From positions 1 to 5,866 of the forward strand of contig CACWKJ010000117.1 of assembly GCA_902761395.1 (NCBI GenBank): a DNA stretch of 5,866 nucleotides, in the 5' to 3' direction. The position numbers and the translations under genes were made by a program. The notes beneath the pieces are model-generated. The model saw nothing but the letters and a program-made list of their open reading frames with translations. It was not told the origin of the DNA and did not search any database. This stretch comes from an uncultured Elusimicrobium sp. Its GTDB lineage: Bacteria > Elusimicrobiota > Endomicrobiia > Endomicrobiales > Endomicrobiaceae. Below are positions 1-5,414 of this stretch, in pieces (position 1 is the first letter of the stretch; every line of letters starts with the position of its first letter).

Positions 1-1
1 G

Positions 2-322
2 TTTTTAAAAATAAAAAATTGTTCCGGACTTATGATAGGCAGAGGAGCAATAGGTAACTATGATATATTTAAACAAATAGAATATTTCTTCGATAAAGAG
101 CAAATGACACCTCCGTCAACAATAAAAACAAAGTTGAGATGGTTCAGACAACATGCAATAGATTCTTTACAATATTACGGGAAAGAAAAAGGTCTTGTCG
201 TGTTAAGAAAAATTGCTCCTTATTACATTAAAGGATTGCCTAACGCCTGCAGTATAAGAAACAGTTTTAACAAAATAACAACTCTCGAAGAATTCGATAA
301 AATATTTAAAAACTTAGAATAA
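2..322 (+). CDS. dusB: tRNA-dihydrouridine synthase, DusB/NifR3 type (C-terminal part, 5' end outside window)
   Basis: Dus enzymes are FMN-dependent and reduce uridine to dihydrouridine in tRNA, using NADPH. The frame is open from base 2 with no start needed, so the gene begins before the window; 106 C-terminal residues are visible. They contain the family signature MIGRGAIGN (from base 32), the end of the TIM barrel that helps hold the FMN phosphate. After it comes the helical C-terminal domain, with RQHAIDSLQYYG, a downstream RK pair and the YIKGLPNA...R segment typical of DusB-type proteins. The ATG at 32 lies inside the signature and is not the start. The catalytic cysteine region is outside the window. 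The gene ends in TAA at 320-322 and converges on xerD. Family assignment is firm; the choice of DusB over another Dus subgroup rests on the C-terminal domain and is less certain. Confidence 0.88.
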   Translation, partial: FLKIKNCSGLMIGRGAIGNYDIFKQIEYFFDKEQMTPPSTIKTKLRWFRQHAIDSLQYYGKEKGLVVLRKIAPYYIKGLPNACSIRNSFNKITTLEEFDKIFKNLE

Positions 323-402
323 TAGAAAAAATACTTTTAAAATTTCTCATTTTCAAGCAAAAAAGCCATTCATTTGAAAAATTTAAAGCCGTGCTCCAAC
401 TT

Positions 403-437
403 GAAAAATCCTAACAGACTAATGTAACGGATTTTTC
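403..437. terminator. Possible bidirectional terminator between dus and xerD
   Basis: A perfect 9-base inverted repeat, GAAAAATCC (403-411) and GGATTTTTC (429-437), surrounds a 17-base loop. A three-base inner stem is possible between ACA (414-416) and TGT (423-425). The A-run on one arm and T-run on the other mean that RNA from either strand would form a stem ending in a U-run, as expected between convergent genes. Only two G:C pairs in addition to the closing G:C support the stem, so it is weak, and it lies 80 bases after the dus stop and 143 bases after the xerD stop. Confidence 0.3.
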
Positions 438-521
438 TTCAATCATGTTCGCACTAAAAAACTTTTTTAATAAAAACTTTTTTAATTTATAGTTTTTTGC
501 TCTAAATTTTTCTGTACTCAT
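411..521 (-). CDS. Doubtful 36-codon ORF downstream of xerD
   Basis: An ATG at 521-519 opens a frame of 36 codons ending in TAG at 413-411. The predicted peptide begins MSTEKFRAKNY, contains the repeated block LKKFLLKKFF (produced by the 15-base tandem duplication) and ends SVTLVC. No Shine-Dalgarno sequence is visible before the ATG, composition follows the local AT-richness, and a frame of this length is expected by chance here. No family is recognised. It is listed only because its position after the operon and its in-frame repeat could be tested. Confidence 0.12.
   Translation of the reverse strand: MSTEKFRAKNYKLKKFLLKKFFSANMIEEKSVTLVC
457..486. repeat. Perfect 15-base tandem duplication
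   Basis: AAAAACTTTTTTAAT occurs at 457-471 and again, without any gap or mismatch, at 472-486. Each unit is itself almost a palindrome (A-run, C, T-run). The length is a multiple of three, so it would stay in frame within the doubtful ORF on the minus strand. It most simply reflects replication slippage in a non-coding spacer and may vary between strains. Confidence 0.85.
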
Positions 522-579
522 AGACGGCTTTAATCATGCTTGTAAACGAAAATTTTAAAGTTTTTACGAAATTATTAAG

Positions 580-1446
580 TTATCCTCTCGGATGAAATTT
601 CTTGTGTTGTTCTTTTAATCTTTCCTGGCTTATGTGAGTATATATTTGTGTCGTGGAAATAGAACTGTGGCCTAACATTTCCTGAACAAATCTTATATCT
701 GCACCGCCCGTAAGTAAATGTGTGGCAAAAGAGTGTCTTAAAGTGTGGGGGGTAATGTTTTTCATTATACCGGCTTTTATGGCTATTTGTTTAAGTTGTC
801 TCCAAAATTCTATTCTTGAAATGGGTTTGTTTAATCTCGTTAAAAACACAAATTCCGACTTTGTATTTTTTCTTACCCTGAGATACCTTTTTAAATACAG
901 TTGGGCTTTTTGCCCGAAAGGAACCAATCTTTCTTTGTTACCCTTACCGAAAATTTTTACAAAACATTCTTCGATATCTATATTTGAAAATTTTAAACTG
1001 ATAAGTTCGGATACTCTAAGTCCGGTGGCATATAAAAGTTCAAGCATTGCTCTGTTTCTTATTGAAAGATTATCTGTTCCGGAAACGGAATTTAAAAGTT
1101 TTGTAACTTCTTCACCTGTTAACATATCCGGCAAAATCATAGGAACTTTGGGTGCTGTAAGATATATTGTAGGATCAGTTTTTATATAATTTTCGGCAAT
1201 GAGAAACTTATAAAATTGGCGGATTGATTCTATCATTCGGTAAATGCTTCTCGGTTTAAAATTCGATGTTTTAAGATGCCACAAAAAATCCGTTATTTCC
1301 AAATGTGTTATGTTTTCGTAATTTATTTTCTTTTCTTCCAGGAAAGACAGATAAGTGTTGAGATCTGTTCTGTAAGCAAGAGCAGTGTTTTTTGAAAGCC
1401 CTTTTTCTATCAAAATGTAATTAATAAAATCATCAACTCTTTGCAT
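580..1446 (-). CDS. xerD: Tyrosine site-specific recombinase XerD
   Basis: XerD-type recombinases cut and rejoin DNA at dif to turn chromosome dimers into monomers, acting with XerC and the FtsK motor. The 288-residue length is normal. The N-terminal SAM-like core-binding domain covers about residues 1-90 and the catalytic domain about 108-280. All catalytic positions are present: R144 (TGLRVSEL), K168 (GKGNKER hairpin), H234 and R237 (PHTLRHSFATH), H260 (MLGH) and the nucleophile Y269 (QIYTH). Their spacing matches E. coli XerD (Arg to Lys 24, Arg to His 23, His to Tyr 9). The C-terminus HPRG resembles the HPRA tail of XerD. The ATG lies one base after the stop of the preceding gene (TAAAATG) and has no clear Shine-Dalgarno sequence, so translation probably depends on reinitiation. 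XerC, or the only Xer of a single-recombinase system, cannot be excluded; an integron or phage integrase is unlikely in this operon. Confidence 0.92.
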   Translation of the reverse strand: MQRVDDFINYILIEKGLSKNTALAYRTDLNTYLSFLEEKKINYENITHLEITDFLWHLKTSNFKPRSIYRMIESIRQFYKFLIAENYIKTDPTIYLTAPKVPMILPDMLTGEEVTKLLNSVSGTDNLSIRNRAMLELLYATGLRVSELISLKFSNIDIEECFVKIFGKGNKERLVPFGQKAQLYLKRYLRVRKNTKSEFVFLTRLNKPISRIEFWRQLKQIAIKAGIMKNITPHTLRHSFATHLLTGGADIRFVQEMLGHSSISTTQIYTHISQERLKEQHKKFHPRG

Positions 1447-1447
1447 T

Positions 1448-2689
1448 TTATTGATTAAAATACATGTTATTTTTCAGCTCGTTTTTCAGCGTGGTAAACG
1501 GTCCGTGTCCCGGGCAAATTATTGTATCGGGCGGAAGTTTTTTTATTTTTTGTAAAGATTTAATAAGTTCTTCGTAGTCACCGCCGTACAAATCTGTTCT
1601 GCCTATAGAATTTTTAAAAACCGTATCACCCGCAAAAAGAACATCATTTATCAGAATACATATTGATCCCTGGCTATGGCCGGGAGTATGAATAACCGAA
1701 TATTTGCAAAAAGAAGTTTCTATAGTTTCTTCTTTATCAAAAATAATATCGGCATCATTTATTATTGTGGGACTGCCTATTATCGTTGAAAAATTTTTGC
1801 CGGCATCAGAAAGCATTTCGGTATCATCTTTATGAATTGCTAAAGGAATGTTATATTTTTCTCTTATAATATCATCCGAAAATGTGTGATCGAAATGTCC
1901 GTGGGTGTTTATTAGAAGTTCGGGCTGTAATTTAAGTTTTTCTATTTTATCGATTACTTTTTTGCCGTCTTGACCGGGGTCAATAATAATTGCTTTTTTT
2001 GAAGCATCATCATAAACAATATAACAATTTTCTTGAAATTCGCCTGATAAAATAAATTCTGTTTTTATCATTTTATTTTTGGAGAAAATGTTTTTATGTG
2101 CAATTAAATAACTTATTCCGGAATACAATGTAAATATTGTTGCTGTCAACATTAACCAATAAGGAGCATGGATTAATATTAAACCTGTAAAATGTTGCCA
2201 ACCGGTAGCTTCCAACAACTCATATGGCGTGATAAAAAAGAATTTTGTAAGGGCTGCATTAACTACTAAAATAACAAGAATTGTGATAATGGCTATCATT
2301 TGAGAAGTAGTTTTTACCTTTCCCGCCATACTTGCCGGAATAATAATGTTTTTTGATGCGGCAATAGATCTGAGACCTGTAATAATAAATTCTCTTGAAA
2401 TTATACAAATTACCATCCAAGCGGGAACATTTAAAGTATAAATGCCCACAAACAAAATAAATGCCGATGTTACCAAAAGTTTGTCCGCCAACGGATCAAG
2501 AAATATTCCTAAAGTTGTTATCATGTTTTGTTTTCTTGCAATAACGCCGTCATAATAATCCGTTATCGATGCAGCTATAAAAACAAGCAAAGCAAAAATA
2601 TTTGCCCAGAAAGAATCTATTATTACAAGAACAATAAATACGGGAACAAGTAAAACTCTTAAAACGGTTAATTTGTTTGCTAAATTCAT
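1448..2689 (-). CDS. pgsA: Fusion: phosphatidylglycerophosphate synthase PgsA + metallo-beta-lactamase-fold hydrolase
   Basis: One 413-residue frame holds two complete proteins. Residues 1-206 are a CDP-alcohol phosphatidyltransferase (PgsA), an inner-membrane enzyme making phosphatidylglycerophosphate from CDP-diacylglycerol and glycerol-3-phosphate. Its metal/CDP motif is intact: D44, D47, G48, A51, R52, G61, D65, D69, among several hydrophobic helices, the last ending TLYSGISYLI as free PgsA normally does. Residues 207-413 are a glyoxalase II/YcbL-like MBL hydrolase with every expected metal ligand: H263, H265, D267, H268 (THGHFDH), H338 (HTPGH), D355 (AGD) and H395 (PGHG), plus SIGRTDLYGGD. 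The substrate of this half is unknown; it would sit on the cytoplasmic side if PgsA has its usual topology. The start is supported by AAGGAC 6 bases before the ATG. Residue 207 is itself an ATG (first base 2071), without a Shine-Dalgarno sequence, and overlaps an out-of-frame TGA. The fusion may therefore be real, or a one-base indel joining two overlapping genes. Confidence 0.9.
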   Translation of the reverse strand: MNLANKLTVLRVLLVPVFIVLVIIDSFWANIFALLVFIAASITDYYDGVIARKQNMITTLGIFLDPLADKLLVTSAFILFVGIYTLNVPAWMVICIISREFIITGLRSIAASKNIIIPASMAGKVKTTSQMIAIITILVILVVNAALTKFFFITPYELLEATGWQHFTGLILIHAPYWLMLTATIFTLYSGISYLIAHKNIFSKNKMIKTEFILSGEFQENCYIVYDDASKKAIIIDPGQDGKKVIDKIEKLKLQPELLINTHGHFDHTFSDDIIREKYNIPLAIHKDDTEMLSDAGKNFSTIIGSPTIINDADIIFDKEETIETSFCKYSVIHTPGHSQGSICILINDVLFAGDTVFKNSIGRTDLYGGDYEELIKSLQKIKKLPPDTIICPGHGPFTTLKNELKNNMYFNQ

Positions 2690-2695
2690 AAATAA

Positions 2696-2701
2696 GTCCT
2701 T
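2696..2701 (-). promoter_or_regulatory. Ribosome binding site of the pgsA fusion gene
   Basis: On the coding strand AAGGAC lies 6 bases upstream of the ATG at 2689. It is the clearest Shine-Dalgarno sequence in the window and fixes the start. Unlike its coupled neighbours, this gene appears able to recruit ribosomes by itself. Confidence 0.75.
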
Positions 2702-2703
2702 AC

Positions 2704-2722
2704 AATTAATTAAAAATTAATT
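2704..2722. repeat. Perfect AT-only inverted repeat in the rimO-pgsA gap
   Basis: AATTAATT at 2704-2711 and again at 2715-2722 is self-complementary, forming an 8-base stem with an AAA loop. It contains no G or C, so an RNA hairpin would be weak. It overlaps the possible -10 box and lies just before the ribosome binding site. A protein-binding palindrome is conceivable; low-complexity chance is as likely. Confidence 0.4.
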
Positions 2723-2725
2723 ATA
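2720..2725 (-). promoter_or_regulatory. Possible internal promoter -10 box ahead of pgsA
   Basis: An exact TATAAT on the coding strand begins two bases after the rimO stop codon and is preceded by TG. Transcription from it would start near 2713 and give a leader of about two dozen bases containing the AAGGAC site. No good -35 hexamer is seen 16-18 bases upstream, and AT-rich DNA yields such hexamers by chance, so this is tentative. It would allow pgsA-xerD expression apart from the upstream genes. Confidence 0.3.
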
Positions 2726-2727
2726 CA

Positions 2728-4026
2728 TTATTTTGCAATTAAATCGTAGTCTTTAAAATCTTTTATTGTAACTTTTGTAAATTTACCTAACTGTATATTC
2801 TTATTATTGCTTACAATAATTGCATTATCAATTTCCGGTGCTTGGAAGTACGCCCTGCAATAAATTTTATTTTTAGATACAAATTCGGGCAACACTTCAA
2901 ATGTTTTACCTGTTTTTTCTTTGTTGTTTTTTACAACATTTTTAAATTGTGCCGATGCAAGAAGCTGTACTCTTTTTTCTATAACACGTTGAGGAATTTT
3001 ATTTTTAATTTTATAAGATTGCGCAAGTTTTTGGTCTGAATAGCCGAATATTCCTATATGTTCAAAATAGTCTTGTTTTACAAATGATAAAAGCTCTTTG
3101 AAGTCCGTTTCTGTTTCGTTTGGAAAACCGGTTATTAAAGATGTCCTTAATATTATATTCGGAAAATCTTTTTTTATTGTTTCTATAATTTTTCTTGTAT
3201 CTTTAGGCCTTTTCATGTTTGTTAGTACGGTTTTACTTATATGTTGTATCGGAATATCAATGTAGTTGCAAATGTTTTCCGTTTCGGATATTGTTTCCAA
3301 TAATTCTTTTGTTATTGTTGACGGATAAGCATATAACAATCTTATCCATTTAAGTTGCTTTATTTTCGATATTTCTTTCAACAATTTTGAAAGGGAAAGT
3401 TTTCCGTAAATATCTATGCCGTAAGCGGTGGTATCTTGAGCTATTACATTAAGTTCTTGTATTCCGCAATCGGCAAGAGCGTTTGCTTCATCCGTTATTG
3501 ATTTTATCGTTCTGCTTACGAGTTTTCCTCTGAGATTGGGAATAATACAATAACTGCATCTATGGTTACACCCTTCCGATATTTTTATGTATGTCGAAGG
3601 TGTGTTTGTGGATAACACTCTCGATTTAAAATTTGATACTCCGCCCACACAAGTTGTGTCTGCAAAAAATTTATTGTTTTTTATAAGTTTTACTATTTTA
3701 TCAAAGTTGCCTGTTCCGACATATCCATCGATAAAAGGATAATCTTGTTGCATTTTGTCCTGCAACAATTGAGCTAAACAACCTGCAACAAATATTTTTA
3801 AATTCTTGTTTTTTTGTTTTAAAAGTCCGGCTTGTTGTATTTGGTAATGAGATTCCGCTTGAGCATCTTGTATGAATGAACATGTATGAATAACAATAAC
3901 GTCTGTTTTTGATAAATCACCGGTTATTTCGTAGCCCTCTTTTAAAAAAAGGCCTACTATTGCTTCCGATTCAACTGTATTTTTGGAACAACCTAATGTG
4001 ATAACAGATACTTTGTTTTGTTTCAA
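2728..4026 (-). CDS. rimO: Ribosomal protein S12 methylthiotransferase RimO
   Basis: RimO is a radical-SAM enzyme with two [4Fe-4S] clusters that adds a methylthio group to a conserved aspartate of ribosomal protein S12. The 432 residues show the full architecture. The N-terminal MTTase domain has C13 (LGCSKN), C49 (HTCSF) and C83 (AGCL). The radical-SAM domain has C153, C157 and C160 (EGCNHRCSYCIIP). A C-terminal TRAM domain covers about 366-430. LRGKLVSR, QDTTAYG and the ending YDLIA favour RimO over the tRNA enzyme MiaB. A minor oddity is HTC where the family usually has NTC. The start is TTG at 4026. AAGAG lies 7 bases upstream (4034-4038), only 2 bases separate it from the rodZ-like stop, and the first internal methionine (residue 92) would lose three cluster cysteines, so TTG is well supported. 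Confidence 0.95.
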   Translation of the reverse strand: MKQNKVSVITLGCSKNTVESEAIVGLFLKEGYEITGDLSKTDVIVIHTCSFIQDAQAESHYQIQQAGLLKQKNKNLKIFVAGCLAQLLQDKMQQDYPFIDGYVGTGNFDKIVKLIKNNKFFADTTCVGGVSNFKSRVLSTNTPSTYIKISEGCNHRCSYCIIPNLRGKLVSRTIKSITDEANALADCGIQELNVIAQDTTAYGIDIYGKLSLSKLLKEISKIKQLKWIRLLYAYPSTITKELLETISETENICNYIDIPIQHISKTVLTNMKRPKDTRKIIETIKKDFPNIILRTSLITGFPNETETDFKELLSFVKQDYFEHIGIFGYSDQKLAQSYKIKNKIPQRVIEKRVQLLASAQFKNVVKNNKEKTGKTFEVLPEFVSKNKIYCRAYFQAPEIDNAIIVSNNKNIQLGKFTKVTIKDFKDYDLIAK

Positions 4027-4028
4027 TG

Positions 4029-4745
4029 TTAGTCTCTTTTTAATGTTATTGTGTTTACTTTTGAGTTCGATGCACCCTTTGATATATCTATGCGTTTATC
4101 GTTAAAATAAACTTCAACTCCGTCAATATTTCCGATTTTTATTATAAATTCGGTTTTGGTTTTTGTTTCAAAAGTTTTTTCTTTACCTAAAATATTTTCG
4201 AAAAGCTTTTTGTCGTCACCTACAACTTTTAACCAAGTATCGGAAATTGCTTTTATATAAAGTTTTTGTTCTGTTTGCTGAGGCACTGATGATACAACTT
4301 TTTGTTCTTTTTTTGTTATTTCTTGCTTGTTTGTTTCTTCCGGAACAGTTGCTTTCTTTGTAGGAATAAGTAAAATTATTAAGCATATAACAAGAACTGC
4401 TATAAGAGCATATCCAACATAAATAAGTGTTTGTTTGTTCTTTTTATAAAAGTCAACAAATTTGTTTTCCATATTGTTGTTGTTATTTTGTTTAAATAAA
4501 TCATCCTGTTGTTCTAATTTGGATTGTTCATATAAGTTTATCATTTCAACTGGATCTAACGACAAAAATTGAGCGTATGTTTTTAAAAAGTTTTTGTAAT
4601 AAAGTTCCGCAGGAAAAACAGAAACATTATCGTTTTCAAGACCTTCAATGTATTCTTTTTTTATTTTGGTAGTTTTGTGAACTTTATCTATGGAATATCT
4701 TTTTTTCTTTCTTGCCTGTTGTAAAACTTTTCCCGGACTGTTCAT
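4029..4745 (-). CDS. rodZ: RodZ-like membrane protein: N-terminal HTH domain, one TM helix, C-terminal DUF4115
   Basis: RodZ proteins anchor MreB filaments to the membrane and help set rod shape through a cytoplasmic helix-turn-helix domain that binds protein, not necessarily DNA. In this 238-residue protein the HTH_25-type domain spans about residues 3-70 (GKVLQQARKKK...ELYYKNFLKTYAQFL). A polar linker follows with five asparagines (87-91). A single membrane helix lies at about 106-127, then a charged spacer. A beta-rich C-terminal domain (about 160-236) carries the DUF4115 pattern: W171, then DDKKLFENIL, then KIGNIDGVEVYFN. The expected topology is cytoplasmic N-terminus and periplasmic C-terminus. 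AGAGG (4752-4756) lies 6 bases before the ATG and overlaps the lolA stop. Similar genes adjoin pgsA in many bacteria. No mreB is in view, so the shape role is inferred from the family. Confidence 0.78.
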   Translation of the reverse strand: MNSPGKVLQQARKKKRYSIDKVHKTTKIKKEYIEGLENDNVSVFPAELYYKNFLKTYAQFLSLDPVEMINLYEQSKLEQQDDLFKQNNNNNMENKFVDFYKKNKQTLIYVGYALIAVLVICLIILLIPTKKATVPEETNKQEITKKEQKVVSSVPQQTEQKLYIKAISDTWLKVVGDDKKLFENILGKEKTFETKTKTEFIIKIGNIDGVEVYFNDKRIDISKGASNSKVNTITLKRD

Positions 4746-4751
4746 AATGAA

Positions 4752-4756
4752 CCTCT
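4752..4756 (-). promoter_or_regulatory. Ribosome binding site of the rodZ-like gene, overlapping the lolA stop
   Basis: AGAGG on the coding strand shares two bases with the TAG stop of lolA and sits 6 bases before the ATG at 4745. It supports that start and suggests the two genes are translationally coupled. Confidence 0.65.
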
Positions 4757-5414
4757 ATAATTCTATAACATCAACATTTTTCGGTGCCACAAATTTGAAT
4801 ACTTCAGTTTTAAAATTGTTGTTTGTCTTATAGTTTGTTAACCTTACATCTACAATAAAGTTGTCGTTATTAAAAGAAGTTTTTGCTATTAACGATGAAC
4901 TTTTATTTACGGTAATAATCATAGTCCATTTTTCTTTTGAATTAACAGGCTTTATTGAAAAGGAATAATCTACTTTTGTTTCTTCTTTAAGTTCGATAAT
5001 GTAATCTTTTTTTAATGTTTTCCAATTTTGCATAAATTTGAAAACTGAAGTTAACAACATATCACTGTTTACTACATCTTTCCATTTTTCTACGATGGCT
5101 TGTCTATTGTCCGGAACATAAGTTGTAATGTTTTTGCCGTCGATATATGAATATTGTTTGGTCGGTGTTGTTTGCCCCAAATAAATATAATTTGGCTTTT
5201 TATGCTTGAATATTCCGCCGGAAACAAATTGCTCATCGGTGGCAAGATAAGTTAATGTTTGTGTATAGTCTGCCTGCAAATCTTTTATTGTCAAATCTTG
5301 TTTTTCTAATTTTGATAAAATGGTGTCTATGTTCTGTTCGGGTGCTTCACACACAATGGCAGATACACATACAAACAATGTAATAATAATTGATACAAAT
5401 TTTTTAATTATCAT
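4755..5414 (-). CDS. lolA: Outer-membrane lipoprotein carrier protein LolA family
   Basis: LolA is a periplasmic chaperone that takes lipoproteins from the LolCDE transporter at the inner membrane to the outer membrane. The 219-residue product starts with a signal peptide: MIIKK, a hydrophobic stretch to about residue 21, and a likely signal-peptidase I site after A19 (VSA). C22 does not sit in a good lipobox, so it is probably not a lipoprotein itself. Family features include DLQADYTQTL (45-54), GGIFKHKKPNY (66-76), DGKNITTYVPDNRQA (92-106) and the ending FKFVAPKNVDVIEL. Overall sequence is diverged, as is usual for LolA; a LolA-fold protein of another role is possible. The ATG overlaps the end of ftsK by 11 bases. 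No well-spaced Shine-Dalgarno sequence is seen (AGAGGA is 14 bases away), which suggests coupling to ftsK. ftsK-lolA adjacency is also found in E. coli. Confidence 0.87.
   Translation of the reverse strand: MIIKKFVSIIITLFVCVSAIVCEAPEQNIDTILSKLEKQDLTIKDLQADYTQTLTYLATDEQFVSGGIFKHKKPNYIYLGQTTPTKQYSYIDGKNITTYVPDNRQAIVEKWKDVVNSDMLLTSVFKFMQNWKTLKKDYIIELKEETKVDYSFSIKPVNSKEKWTMIITVNKSSSLIAKTSFNNDNFIVDVRLTNYKTNNNFKTEVFKFVAPKNVDVIEL

Larger units (their letters stand above)
383..533. repeat. 10-base perfect inverted repeat bounding a 151-base segment
   Basis: TTAAAGCCGT (383-392) is the exact reverse complement of ACGGCTTTAA (524-533). The arms contain G+C-rich GCCGT, which is unlikely to pair by chance in such AT-rich DNA. 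The match does not extend at either side, and no target-site duplication is visible in the flanks. It could be the edges of a small non-autonomous element or a long-range RNA stem; chance also remains possible. Confidence 0.4.
323..579. other. Convergent intergenic region, structured and AT-rich, no confident gene
   Basis: These 257 bases separate the stop of the dus gene (+) from the stop of xerD (-). No convincing gene is seen. The region holds nested inverted repeats: TTTTCAAG at 350-357 with CTTGAAAA at 400-407; TTAAAGCCGT at 383-392 with ACGGCTTTAA at 524-533; and GAAAAATCC at 403-411 with GGATTTTTC at 429-437. It also has a 9-base direct repeat TTGAAAAAT (374-382 and 401-409) and a perfect 15-base tandem repeat (457-486). 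This density of repeats would suit transcription termination for two converging genes, or a dispersed intergenic repeat element; the sequence alone does not decide between them. Confidence 0.6.

Noticed and set aside
541..567. AT-rich inverted repeat (GTAAA/TTTAC) just after xerD as its terminator
   Set aside because: Five base pairs, almost no G:C, and no clean T-run after the stem; too weak to call.
722..1189. Long plus-strand ORF (155 codons) opposite xerD
   Set aside because: It lies wholly inside xerD, whose catalytic residues are all intact on the other strand. The translation resembles no family and has no ribosome binding site.
580..1446. xerD as an integrase of a mobile element
   Set aside because: It is the last member of a tight housekeeping operon, has the XerD spacing and HPR tail, and no attachment sites, tRNA gene or cargo genes are nearby.
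2842..3039. Plus-strand ORF opposite rimO
   Set aside because: Phenylalanine-rich shadow of the lysine-rich rimO C-terminus; no family resemblance.
3701..3883. Second minus-strand frame within rimO
   Set aside because: Overlaps the conserved MTTase domain of rimO in another frame; no sign that rimO is frameshifted.
4163..4363. Plus-strand ORF opposite the rodZ-like gene
   Set aside because: Leucine- and phenylalanine-rich complement of a lysine- and glutamate-rich region; a shadow.
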